Source: an uncultured Collinsella sp.
GTDB lineage: Bacteria; Actinomycetota; Coriobacteriia; Coriobacteriales; Coriobacteriaceae
DNA: 14,355 nt
Reading direction: 5' to 3'
Assembly (NCBI GenBank): GCA_900545995.1
Contig: URBM01000036.1
Location: 1 to 14,355, forward strand
Within the stretch, counting starts at the first letter, position 1. The number at the start of each line of letters is the position of its first letter. Position numbers and translations under genes: made by a program. Below the pieces are notes generated by a model that saw only the letters and a program-made list of their open reading frames with translations, ran no database searches and was not told the DNA's origin. Shown one piece after another: positions 5,904 through 12,981 of the stretch.

Positions 5904-6842
5904 TTACAACACGGACCTGACCGCAGCTTCGATGCCGTCGGCGTCCAAACCGTACTTGTGCAGCAAATCGACCGCAGGGCCGGACTCGCCATACACATCG
6001 CGCACGCCGACGCGACGCATCGGCACCGGATGCTGCTCCGCGAGCACCGAGGCCACGGCCTCGCCAAGACCACCGATAATCGAATGCTCCTCGGCAGTGA
6101 CCACACGACCGGTCTTCTTGGCGCTGGCAACCACCAGGCGCTCATCAAGCGGCTTGATCGTGTGCATATTGATGACCTCGGCATCGATACCATCGGCAGC
6201 GAGCGCCTCGGCAGCCTCAAGCGCCTCGGCGACCATAAGGCCACAAGCGATGATGGTCACATCGGACCCCTCGCGCACGACCACGCCGCGACCAATCTTG
6301 AACTCATAGTCCTCGTGATCGTTAATGACCGGCGTTGCCAGGCGTCCGAAGCGCATGTAGACCGGTCCCTCAAACTCATAGGCGGCGCGCACGCAAGCGC
6401 GAGCCTCGATGTCATCGGCGGGAACGATTACCGTCATACCCGGGATCGTGCGCATGAGCGCGATGTCCTCGCAGCACTGATGCGTGGCGCCGTCTTCACC
6501 GACCGAGATACCCGCATGCGTGGCACCGATTTTGACGTTGAGGTGCGGATAGCCAATGGAATTACGCACTTGTTCGTACGCGCGGCCGGCGGCGAACATG
6601 GCAAAGGTGCTCGCAAAGGCGACGTGGCCCGTGGTCGCAATGCCGGCGGCGAGCCCCATCAAGTTGCTCTCGGCAATGCCGGCATCGTAGAAGCGCTCAG
6701 GGTGCGCAGCCTTAAACTTACCCGTCTGCGTAGCGGCAGCCAGGTCGGCATCGAGCACTACAAAGTCATCGTGCTCATTGCCCAGCTCGACGAGCGCCTC
6801 GCCGTAGCTTACGCGCGTGGCGACTTTTTTGACCTCTGCCAT
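5904..6842 (-). CDS. Transketolase, C-terminal subunit (Pyr and C-terminal domains)
   Basis: The 312-residue half of a split transketolase. The pyrimidine-binding domain covers about residues 5-165, with YDAGIAESNLMGLAAGIA carrying the catalytic Glu58 that activates thiamine diphosphate. GISVGEDGATHQ lies at about 117-128. A second domain (about 185-312) contains the C-terminal fold with EEHSIIGGLGEAVA. It pairs with the N-terminal subunit encoded just upstream; their genes overlap by one base in TAATG, which implies coupled translation and a 1:1 complex. Together they transfer a two-carbon unit between ketose and aldose phosphates. GGAGAGGAG within the end of the previous gene serves as RBS. 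Confidence 0.95.
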   Translation of the reverse strand: MAEVKKVATRVSYGEALVELGNEHDDFVVLDADLAAATQTGKFKAAHPERFYDAGIAESNLMGLAAGIATTGHVAFASTFAMFAAGRAYEQVRNSIGYPHLNVKIGATHAGISVGEDGATHQCCEDIALMRTIPGMTVIVPADDIEARACVRAAYEFEGPVYMRFGRLATPVINDHEDYEFKIGRGVVVREGSDVTIIACGLMVAEALEAAEALAADGIDAEVINMHTIKPLDERLVVASAKKTGRVVTAEEHSIIGGLGEAVASVLAEQHPVPMRRVGVRDVYGESGPAVDLLHKYGLDADGIEAAVRSVL

Positions 6843-7672
6843 TAGAGCTCCTCTCCTGCTGCCGCAAGCTCGGCCATGGCCTGCTCAAACTGTTCATCGT
6901 TGGGCGCCTTGCCATGCCAGCCAACCTGGTTCTCCATAAAGGAGACGCCTTTGCCCTTCACCGTCTCGGCGATGATAGCGACGGGCACGCCGGTCACCTC
7001 ACGAGCCTCGGCGAAAGCCGCCTCAATCTGTGTCATGTCGTTGCCATCGGCTAGCTCGATCACATGCCACTTAAAGGCGCGGAACTTGTCAGCGAGCGGC
7101 ATGGCCGAGTTGACCTCATCGATCGTGCCGTCAATCTGCAAGCCGTTGTGGTCGACGACGGCAACAAGATTGTCGAGCGCATGGTTGCCGGCGAACATGG
7201 CCGCCTCCCACACCTGGCCTTCCTCGCACTCACCGTCGCCCAGCAACGTGTAGACACGGTAGCCGTCGCCCCAGTGCTTAGCGGCAAGCGCCATTCCAAC
7301 TGCAGCAGAGATGCCCTGACCGAGCGATCCGGTGGACATATCGATGCCAGGGGCGTCGTTCATGTTGGGATGGCCCTGCAGTCGGCTGCCAATATGACGG
7401 AGCGTCTCGAGCTCTTCGACGGGAAAATAGCCGCGATTTGCCAACACCGAATACAGGCCCGGCGCCGCGTGACCCTTGGAGAGCACAAAGCGATCGCGAT
7501 CGGCCTTGTGAGGGTCGGCAGGATCGATATTCATTTCCTCAAAGTACAGATACGTCATGATGTCGGCAGCACCGAGCGATCCACCCGGGTGTCCCGACTT
7601 GGCCGCGTGAACCGCAGTCACGACACCCTTCCTGACCTCATTGGCGACCTTCGCCAGCTCCTGGTTGGTCAT
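6842..7672 (-). CDS. Transketolase, N-terminal (ThDP-binding) subunit
   Basis: A 276-residue subunit with the thiamine diphosphate/Mg motif GDGECEEGQVWEA (GDG 145-147) ending in VVDHNGLQI (Asn176). Other transketolase marks are KSGHPGGSLGAADI (25-38), SKGHAAPGLYSVLA (65-78) and MSTGSLGQGISAAVGMA (112-128). The start is set at the ATG giving MTNQELAKVANEV, with GAGAGGA 8 nt upstream; the reading frame extends further upstream to 7732 but that part has no RBS and overlaps a hairpin. In most organisms transketolase is one ~660-residue chain; the split form is common in Actinobacteria, Firmicutes and archaea. Neighbouring transaldolase and PTS genes mark it as part of a dedicated sugar route rather than the housekeeping pentose pathway. 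Confidence 0.95.
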   Translation of the reverse strand: MTNQELAKVANEVRKGVVTAVHAAKSGHPGGSLGAADIMTYLYFEEMNIDPADPHKADRDRFVLSKGHAAPGLYSVLANRGYFPVEELETLRHIGSRLQGHPNMNDAPGIDMSTGSLGQGISAAVGMALAAKHWGDGYRVYTLLGDGECEEGQVWEAAMFAGNHALDNLVAVVDHNGLQIDGTIDEVNSAMPLADKFRAFKWHVIELADGNDMTQIEAAFAEAREVTGVPVAIIAETVKGKGVSFMENQVGWHGKAPNDEQFEQAMAELAAAGEEL

Positions 7673-7695
7673 ACGAATTCCTCTCTTGAGAACAA

Positions 7696-7724
7696 CCCCG
7701 GCACCGGATGACGCGATGCCGGGG
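7696..7724 (-). terminator. Hairpin between transaldolase and transketolase genes, possible attenuator
   Basis: CCCCGGCA (7696-7703) pairs with TGCCGGGG (7717-7724), loop 13 nt; on the minus strand it is followed by TTGTTCTC. An 8-bp GC stem with a weak U-rich tail inside an operon would give partial termination or protect the upstream mRNA. Confidence 0.4.
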
Positions 7725-7735
7725 CAATCCACTCG

Positions 7736-8419
7736 TTAAGCCTGAGCGACGACCTTCTGCCAGTCAGCCTCAAAAGAGGCGAGGCCCTGGTCGGTCAGCG
7801 GATGATGCAGGCACTTCTTGAGAGCGGCCATGGGCACGGTCGCAATATCGGCACCGAGTAGCGCGGCCTGGGTCACGTGGTTGGGCGTACGAACCGAGGC
7901 GGTGATGATCTCGACGGTGTCGTCGACGTTCTTGCCCGTCCAGTCGTAGTTCTTAATGCAGGTCACGACGTTGTCGAGCTGCGAGATACCGTCCTCGGCG
8001 ATGTCATCGAAACGACCGACAAACGGGCTGATGTAGCGAGCACCGGCATTGGCGGCCATAAGGGCCTGCGTCGGCGAGAAGACGAGCGTCATGTTGACGC
8101 GCACGCCAGCATCGGCCAGTGCACGGCAGGCGGCAAGGCCGGCCTCGCACACGGGAAGCTTGACCACGATGTTGGGGGCGAGGGCGGCAAGGCGCTTGCC
8201 CTCCTCGATCATACCCTCGGCAGTGGTAGCGGTAGACTCGGCGGAAACGGGCAGGCCCTCGCAGAGCTCGGCAATCTTGAGCATATGCGGCTCAAAGTCG
8301 GCAAGCTTGCCGCCGGTCTTGGCGTACAGGGACGGGTTGGTGGTAACACCGGCCAGGCAGCCCCAGCTCTTGGCCTCGGCGATCTCGTCCAGATTGGCAG
8401 TATCGATAAAGAACTTCAT
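7736..8419 (-). CDS. Transaldolase of the small TalC/FSA subfamily, transaldolase-type active site
   Basis: A 227-residue class I aldolase-fold enzyme (TIM barrel) starting MKFFIDTANLDEI. Asp6, TTNP at 26-29 and the Schiff-base Lys87 in NIVVKLPV are in place. Two positions separate transaldolases from fructose-6-phosphate aldolases of this family: E. coli FsaA has Gln59 and Tyr131, whereas the aligned residues here are Glu61 (VSAEST) and Phe133 (SPFVGR), the transaldolase pair. So transfer of dihydroxyacetone between sedoheptulose-7-P and glyceraldehyde-3-P is more likely than free aldol cleavage. The ATG at 8419 has AAGGAG 8 nt upstream and gives the normal family length; a start at 8446 is rejected. 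It lies 37 bp after a U-tract terminator. Confidence 0.93.
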   Translation of the reverse strand: MKFFIDTANLDEIAEAKSWGCLAGVTTNPSLYAKTGGKLADFEPHMLKIAELCEGLPVSAESTATTAEGMIEEGKRLAALAPNIVVKLPVCEAGLAACRALADAGVRVNMTLVFSPTQALMAANAGARYISPFVGRFDDIAEDGISQLDNVVTCIKNYDWTGKNVDDTVEIITASVRTPNHVTQAALLGADIATVPMAALKKCLHHPLTDQGLASFEADWQKVVAQA

Positions 8420-8456
8420 GGTGCAAACTCCTTCGAAGGAATCCAAAACTCAAAAA

Positions 8457-8487
8457 ATAGGACAAAGGGGATGTCCCTTTGTCCTAT
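8457..8487 (-). terminator. Rho-independent terminator inside the operon (before transaldolase)
   Basis: A perfect 13-bp stem, ATAGGACAAAGGG (8457-8469) with CCCTTTGTCCTAT (8475-8487), 5-nt loop, followed on the minus strand by six T residues (8457-8452). This is a textbook intrinsic terminator for transcripts coming from the GatZ-like gene. Only 37 bp remain before the transaldolase start codon, and I see no promoter there. Confidence 0.85.
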
Positions 8488-8489
8488 GT

Positions 8490-8525
8490 GCCGGGCCTGC
8501 GGCTGGGACATGCCCCAGGCCCGGC
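8490..8525 (-). other. Second hairpin upstream of the internal terminator
   Basis: GCCGGGCCTG (8490-8499) pairs with CAGGCCCGGC (8516-8525). The loop segment GGGACATGCCCC (8505-8516) can also pair with the top of the following terminator (GGGGATGTCCC, 8467-8477) with one bulged base, which would open its loop and upper three base pairs. Confidence 0.6.
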
Positions 8526-8544
8526 GTCGTGTAGGAAAAGCTAC

Positions 8545-9819
8545 TTAGTCCTCGAGAGCCTTCTCGATGCGGCTCGTGACGCCCTTGAGGTTAAGACCGA
8601 CGACGTACTGCTTGATCGGGCGCTTGATGTGCTCGATCACAAAGCGCTTGCCGTCGATGTCCTGGGCAGCGAGGTTGCGATAGAGCTTCTCGACCTGCTC
8701 CTTGACCTCGGGATCGTTGAACGCATAGTGGCCGGAGACATCCAGGATCTTCAGGCTGAGCTCATCGTCGGCAAGGATGTCATCGACCTGCAGGTTGACG
8801 TCGTCGCCAGTCATCCACTTGCGCCAGCGCTCGGTCTTGATAGCCTTGACCAGCAGCGTGTGATACAGGTCGGAGGGGTCATCGCACAGACCGTTGTCGA
8901 CCAGGATCTGCTCGGTGGCGCAGAGCTTGAGGTAGGCGCGGGTCTCCTCGGTGCCATACTGCGGAGCGACGTTGGAGGCGGTCACGTGTGCCGGGAAGTG
9001 CTCGAGCAGCGTCGCGTCGTCCAGATAGTCGGCGTTGTGCTCCTTCAGGCCCACGCCATAGCGCTTGGCCATATCGGCAAGCTCGCGGGCGTTCTTGAAG
9101 TTGTAGTGACCGACCTGCTCCGTCCAGCGGGTAAGGGTGCCGGTCTGGCCGACGATAAAGGTGGGCATGGGGCAGCCGCGCTTCTCGAGCTCGGGCTGCA
9201 GCTGAGAAATGAACTCCTCGTACTTATCGGTAGAGGTCAAGCCGCCATTGGTCTCCTCGGTACCGACCTCATAGGCGACCTCGGGCAGGTTATGCTCGCG
9301 ACGGTACTGCTCAAGGTAGTCGATAAGATCGATCGTGCGGCGAAGCACCACGTCGAGCGGAATAACCTTGCCGATCTGATAGGGGTCCTTGGTGGGGTCG
9401 ACCATCAGCAGGTCAAAGCCCGCCTCCATGTCGGCGACGAAGGACTTGCGGGCGAGCTCCATGGCCTCGTCCTCGGGCAGGTGGGCGTTACGCTCCTCGT
9501 CGCGCTGCCACGGACCGCCGTGATCGCGGCACAGGTAGTACGGACCGGCGTAACCCACCTCGTCGGCAACCTTCTTGATGTCGGCGGCAAAGCGCGTCTG
9601 GTCCCAACCGTTGACGTAGCCGGCGCCCATCTCGTCCATATCGACCTGGTTGCGGCTGGCGATAAACATGGGCGGGAAATCCTCGTCCTTGGCAAGCTCG
9701 AACACGGCCTGAATCAGGTTGGGGCTCATGGGGCCAATGCCGACCATGGTTGCGTGATCGCCGCTATCCTGCAGCTTGAGCATGCCCTGAACGGCCTGAC
9801 GGATGGTGAGGTTGGACAT
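8545..9819 (-). CDS. GatZ/KbaZ-family protein (tagatose-bisphosphate aldolase subunit family; possible ketose-phosphate 4-epimerase)
   Basis: A 424-residue protein of the GatZ/KbaZ family by length and motif order: IASRNQVDMDEMGAGY, CRDHGGPW (compare GGDHLGPN in GatZ), LLMVDPTKD, YEVGTEETNGG (compare IGTEVPVPGG), IVGQTGT, LKEHNADYL (compare YEAHSTDYQ) and NVAPQYGTEETRAYL. In E. coli, GatZ is the non-catalytic partner of the GatY aldolase. No GatY/KbaY gene is here. As I recall, an orphan family member in Agrobacterium was shown to be a D-tagatose-6-phosphate 4-epimerase, which makes a stand-alone epimerase on a PTS-imported ketose phosphate an attractive but unproven role. AGGAG lies 6-7 nt before the ATG. 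It is flanked on both sides by structured RNA. Confidence 0.85.
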   Translation of the reverse strand: MSNLTIRQAVQGMLKLQDSGDHATMVGIGPMSPNLIQAVFELAKDEDFPPMFIASRNQVDMDEMGAGYVNGWDQTRFAADIKKVADEVGYAGPYYLCRDHGGPWQRDEERNAHLPEDEAMELARKSFVADMEAGFDLLMVDPTKDPYQIGKVIPLDVVLRRTIDLIDYLEQYRREHNLPEVAYEVGTEETNGGLTSTDKYEEFISQLQPELEKRGCPMPTFIVGQTGTLTRWTEQVGHYNFKNARELADMAKRYGVGLKEHNADYLDDATLLEHFPAHVTASNVAPQYGTEETRAYLKLCATEQILVDNGLCDDPSDLYHTLLVKAIKTERWRKWMTGDDVNLQVDDILADDELSLKILDVSGHYAFNDPEVKEQVEKLYRNLAAQDIDGKRFVIEHIKRPIKQYVVGLNLKGVTSRIEKALED

Positions 9820-9842
9820 TTTGTTCTCCTTCTCCAGAGGAT

Positions 9843-9879
9843 TTTTGACAAAAGTTCCCTGGGACCCAGATGTGGGCCC
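9843..9879 (-). other. Small palindromes in the 5' leader of the GatZ-like gene
   Basis: GGG-A-CCCA (9861-9868) pairs with TGGGCCC (9873-9879) around GATG with one bulge. TTTTG-A-CAAAA (9843-9853) is a further palindrome 24 bp from the start codon. Together with 9889-9949 nearly the whole 144-bp gap is self-complementary. Confidence 0.4.
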
Positions 9880-9888
9880 TATCAGTAC

Positions 9889-9949
9889 GGATGGATTTTG
9901 TTGTGTAGGGGCGGTTGTGCGGAGTCAAATCCATCCCTCCGCACAACCG
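9889..9949 (-). promoter_or_regulatory. Structured intercistronic element between PTS IIBC and GatZ-like genes
   Basis: CGGTTGTGCGGAG (9912-9924) and CTCCGCACAACCG (9937-9949) form a perfect 13-bp stem with a 12-nt loop. Ten of those loop bases, AAATCCATCC (9927-9936 on the plus strand), are the exact complement of GGATGGATTT (9889-9898), downstream in the transcript. The RNA could therefore form a pseudoknot-like or alternative fold. There is no U-tract after the stem, so it is not an ordinary terminator; mRNA stabilisation of the IIBC transcript or regulation of the next gene is possible. Confidence 0.6.
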
Positions 9950-9963
9950 GAGTCCTTAAAGGT

Positions 9964-11436
9964 TTACTTGGCCTGCTTATCGAGCGTGGGCTTCATGGCA
10001 ATCAGGATTGCAGCAGCGACCACGGTGCCAATCACGATGTCCAGGCAGAACAGCGCGACGTTGTTGGTGGCAAGGGCGACGATAAAGCCACCGTGCGGGA
10101 CGTAGCAGTCGATGCCCTGGAAGGCGGCAAGTGCCGCACCCACGGCAGAGCCGATGCAAATGCCGGGCAGGGTGTGACCGAGGTCCTTGACCGCGAAGGG
10201 GATAGCGCCCTCGGTAATACCGATGCAGCCCATGAACAGCGCGGAGATGCCCATCTGGCGGTCAGCGTCATCGAACTTGTTCTTGGCGATGAGCGCAGCG
10301 AGGCCACAGGCGATCGGGGGAACGGCGACGGCGACGCGGAACATACCGTTAGGACCGTAGATACCGGAGGCCATGATGGCCATGGTGAAGGTCGAGGCGG
10401 TCTTGTTGATGGGGCCACCCATATCGAAGGCGGTCATAACGCCAATGACCAGACCCAGGACAACTGCGGAACCGCCCTGCAGGCTGCCGAGCACGCCGGT
10501 GAGCCAGTCCATCACAAAGCCAAGCGGCGTGGCCAGGATGTAGATATAGGCCATGCCCAGGACAAGCGAGGTCAGAATCGGGATGATCAGGATGGGCATG
10601 ATGGTCTGGATGGTGTTGTTGACCTTCCAGGTCTTCATCCAGCGGACAAAGTAGCCGCAGATGACCGCCATGATCATGGCGCCCAAGAAGCCGGTCGAAA
10701 CGCTGTTGCCGTTAGGGGTAACGACTGCGTTATTGACCAGGTAGCCCAGGACAAAACCGGGGGCGAGCGCGGGCTTGCCGGCCATCGAGTAGGAGATGTA
10801 TGCCGCAAGCACCGGGATCATCATGGAGATGCCGGCCATGCCGATGGTGTTAAGGCTCACCATCAGCGGGTTCGTAACCTCCATGCCGTTGGCGCCGGCG
10901 GTACCGGATGCCAGCGAGAAGGCAAGAAACACGCCGCCGATAACGACGATGGGGATAAAATAGGAAACGCCGGTATTGAATGCATTGAGCAGCGTCTTGC
11001 CAGGATCGGCAAAGATAGACTGCTTGGACGCCGGTGTCGGGGCCTGCGGGGCAGCGGAGACGGCCTTCTTCTCTGCCTTGGCCTCGGCCTTGGGCGCGTC
11101 AACGGCGCCACCCGTCGCCTTGATGATCTCAATGGCCTGGTCGATGATCTTTACCGGATCGGCGATTACATCAGAGGTGCCGACCTTCAGGAACTTGCCC
11201 TCGGCCATCTTCTGCTCAAAACGGTCCTCGTTCTCGACACCCACGTCGACGGACTCCAGGACCAGGTCGGCGGAGTCCACGTCTTCCTGCGTGAGCTCAT
11301 TCTCGATACCCAGGCCACCCTGAGCCTCGACCTTGCACTCGATGCCACGGGCGGCGCATTCATCCTGAATCGCCTTCTGGGCCATATACGTGTGGGCGAT
11401 ACCCACAGTACAGGCGGCAACGCCTACGATCTTCAT
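9964..11436 (-). CDS. PTS fructose-family transporter subunit IIBC
   Basis: A 490-residue membrane permease. The IIB domain (residues 1-108) has the phosphorylated Cys9 in VAACTVGIAHTYMAQKAI. An Ala/Lys/Pro linker follows (about 110-140), then the IIC domain (about 145-484) with eight or more hydrophobic segments, from GVSYFIPIVVIGGVFLAFSL to the final IVIGTVVAAAILI. IIC family marks are AFDMGGPINKTAS (336-348) and GITEGAIPFA (406-415). The IIA domain is absent and is supplied by the gene at the other end of the operon. The start at MKIVGV (ATG 11436) is backed by GAGGGA about 6 nt upstream and by the invariant IIB start; a longer frame to 11538 is rejected. The usual CPTG at the active site is CTVG here, hinting at a substrate other than fructose. 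Confidence 0.94.
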   Translation of the reverse strand: MKIVGVAACTVGIAHTYMAQKAIQDECAARGIECKVEAQGGLGIENELTQEDVDSADLVLESVDVGVENEDRFEQKMAEGKFLKVGTSDVIADPVKIIDQAIEIIKATGGAVDAPKAEAKAEKKAVSAAPQAPTPASKQSIFADPGKTLLNAFNTGVSYFIPIVVIGGVFLAFSLASGTAGANGMEVTNPLMVSLNTIGMAGISMMIPVLAAYISYSMAGKPALAPGFVLGYLVNNAVVTPNGNSVSTGFLGAMIMAVICGYFVRWMKTWKVNNTIQTIMPILIIPILTSLVLGMAYIYILATPLGFVMDWLTGVLGSLQGGSAVVLGLVIGVMTAFDMGGPINKTASTFTMAIMASGIYGPNGMFRVAVAVPPIACGLAALIAKNKFDDADRQMGISALFMGCIGITEGAIPFAVKDLGHTLPGICIGSAVGAALAAFQGIDCYVPHGGFIVALATNNVALFCLDIVIGTVVAAAILIAMKPTLDKQAK

Positions 11437-11512
11437 TGCTTCCCTCTTTTCATAGAGTTGCGTGCGCAAGACACCGTTTGCGGAGGCCTCCGGAGCATCC
11501 CCTGCCGTTTGG

Positions 11513-11566
11513 ACTTGCTGTCTTTTCGACAAGAACAATATAGGTGCTCGTTTTTCTTAATGCCAG
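11513..11566 (-). promoter_or_regulatory. Candidate operon promoter with downstream palindrome
   Basis: On the minus strand CTGGCA (11566-11561), an 18-bp spacer and TATATT (11542-11537) resemble a sigma-70-type promoter; the predicted start would leave a leader of about 95 nt. Immediately downstream is TGTC-TTTTC-GACA (11519-11531), an inverted repeat well placed for a repressor to block initiation. The binding protein would most simply be the divergent LacI2. Confidence 0.4.
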
Positions 11567-11596
11567 CTTATTTCGGTAAACGCGCAGGTCAGAGCG

Positions 11597-11629
11597 TTGG
11601 TTATGCGATTTAGTTATGCGTTTAACCAA
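11597..11629. promoter_or_regulatory. Direct and inverted repeats in the operon/lacI2 spacer, possible regulator site
   Basis: GTTATGCG occurs twice as a direct repeat 13 bp apart (11600 and 11613), and the same stretch is framed by TTGGTTA (11597-11603) and TAACCAA (11623-11629). It lies about 30 bp upstream of the candidate -35 of the operon. The rest of the 415-bp divergent spacer (11437-11851) shows no gene and no clear lacI2 promoter. Confidence 0.35.
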
Positions 11630-11840
11630 AAATGAATCCTGCGATTTTGCCCTCGATTTCAAAAGTCAAGAAGTATTTGATTTTCTCGGTAGACGGCAGA
11701 TGCGCATGCCGGTCACAAATTTCGACCCCACCCGTATGCCGCATTTGTTGCATACTCATATGAAAGGAAAAAGCCGCTCACCGAAGCGTATCCTTCACCA
11801 AGACTCAAAGTCATCATGTTGGAAAATGCTCATCTGTCGG

Positions 11841-11846
11841 AAGGAG
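11841..11846 (+). promoter_or_regulatory. Ribosome binding site that fixes a GTG start for lacI2
   Basis: AAGGAG stands 5 nt before GTG at 11852. The alternative ATG at 11816 has no RBS and would put a 12-residue tail ahead of the helix-turn-helix. Confidence 0.8.
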
Positions 11847-11851
11847 TCGCT

Positions 11852-12862
11852 GTGGCAAAACAGCGCGTTACGATCGCAGACGTCGCTCGAGAGGCGGGAA
11901 CCTCGACGGCAAGCGTCTCGTATTACCTCAACGACAAACGAGAAAAGCTTAGCGAGAAGACGCAGAACAAAATCGCGCGCGTCATTAAGGAACTCGGATA
12001 CGTTCCCAACGCCCAAGCGCAGACGCTCACCGGCAAGCAAACCCACGTCATTGCCATCATCATTTTGGATAACACCAACAAATGGGCGGGGCTCGTTCTC
12101 AATGGCATGGAGCAGGTCATGCTCCCCGCGGGCTACCAGACGGTCGTTTGCACGAGCAACTTTAACCCCGAGACCGAGCTCATGTACGTCGACAAGATGC
12201 TCTCGCTGGGCGTCGATGGCTTTATCATCCAGCCCACGGCAAACTTCAAAGCCGTGCATAACCGCATTAGACGCGCCGGCAAGCCGGTCGTCTTTTTCGA
12301 TGCGGCCATCTATAGCCCAGGTACCAGCTGGATCAAAACCAGCCTTTACGACGGCGTGTACAACGCCACACAGGCACTCCTCGACGCCGGCTACGAAGAT
12401 TTCTTTTCCATTGCCGCCAACATGACCGAAATGCGCACCCGCATGGAGCGTTTTCAGGGGTATGCCGAGGCGCTGGCAGCGAACGGGCAGCTCTACAAAG
12501 CGATTCCCATCGATCACAACAAGCCGTCAATCAACGAGCTCACTGAATACTTTAAATTCAAGTTCAATCCCGCCAAGCGAACCCTTATCTTCGTGCAAAA
12601 TCAGTGGGCACTTCCCCGTGTCTACAAGGCCCTCCAGCCAATGGCCCATCTGCTTCCGCAGCAAATCGGCCTTTTGGGACTCAACTGCGAAGACTGGACT
12701 AATCTCACCACACCGACCGTCTCCACCATCATCGAGCCCGTCGACCAAGAAGGTCGCGAAGCAGCCGAGATGCTGCTCGCCCTACTTGACGGAAGCAGCG
12801 AACCCGGCGAGCAGCGCATTCTCGAGTGCAAGCTCAACTGGCTCGACTCCACCTCGATCTAG
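11852..12862 (+). CDS. LacI-family transcriptional regulator (lacI2), probable regulator of the PTS/transketolase operon
   Basis: The 336-residue protein from the GTG start reads MAKQRVTIADVAREAGTSTA, a LacI helix-turn-helix at about residues 7-26, with the hinge at about 53-62 (NAQAQTLTG). A type-1 periplasmic-binding-protein-like effector domain follows (IIILDNTNKWAGLVLNGMEQ onwards). The hinge lacks the ARxLAGG pattern seen in lacI1, and only the first ~20 residues of the two proteins are alike, so they are not recent duplicates. It is divergent from the six-gene sugar operon with a 415-bp shared spacer, the usual layout of a local sugar regulator; the effector is probably the imported ketose or its phosphate (inference). 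Confidence 0.93.
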   Translation: MAKQRVTIADVAREAGTSTASVSYYLNDKREKLSEKTQNKIARVIKELGYVPNAQAQTLTGKQTHVIAIIILDNTNKWAGLVLNGMEQVMLPAGYQTVVCTSNFNPETELMYVDKMLSLGVDGFIIQPTANFKAVHNRIRRAGKPVVFFDAAIYSPGTSWIKTSLYDGVYNATQALLDAGYEDFFSIAANMTEMRTRMERFQGYAEALAANGQLYKAIPIDHNKPSINELTEYFKFKFNPAKRTLIFVQNQWALPRVYKALQPMAHLLPQQIGLLGLNCEDWTNLTTPTVSTIIEPVDQEGREAAEMLLALLDGSSEPGEQRILECKLNWLDSTSI

Positions 12863-12981
12863 ACCGCGGGACAAATGAATCAGTAGCGTTTGTCTCAAAT
12901 CTTAAGTATTTGTTCGACAGAACGGCCCTTGCCGGCTCCTGCTAGACTGGTAGATTCCCAACCGTCCATCCAGGAGCCTCC

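Noticed and set aside
5422..6845. Plus-strand open frames opposite PTS IIA and transketolase C
   Set aside because: They are antisense shadows; the minus-strand proteins have full motifs, RBSs and operon spacing.
8479..11613. A 1044-codon plus-strand open frame across the PTS IIBC and GatZ-like region
   Set aside because: It runs antisense through two well-supported genes and their spacers, with no recognisable domain; it is a GC-rich shadow of the opposite strand.
11616..12425. A 269-codon plus-strand frame starting in the operon/lacI2 spacer
   Set aside because: It overlaps lacI2 in another frame, with Arg/Ser/Thr-rich composition and no domain; lacI2 is clearly the real gene.
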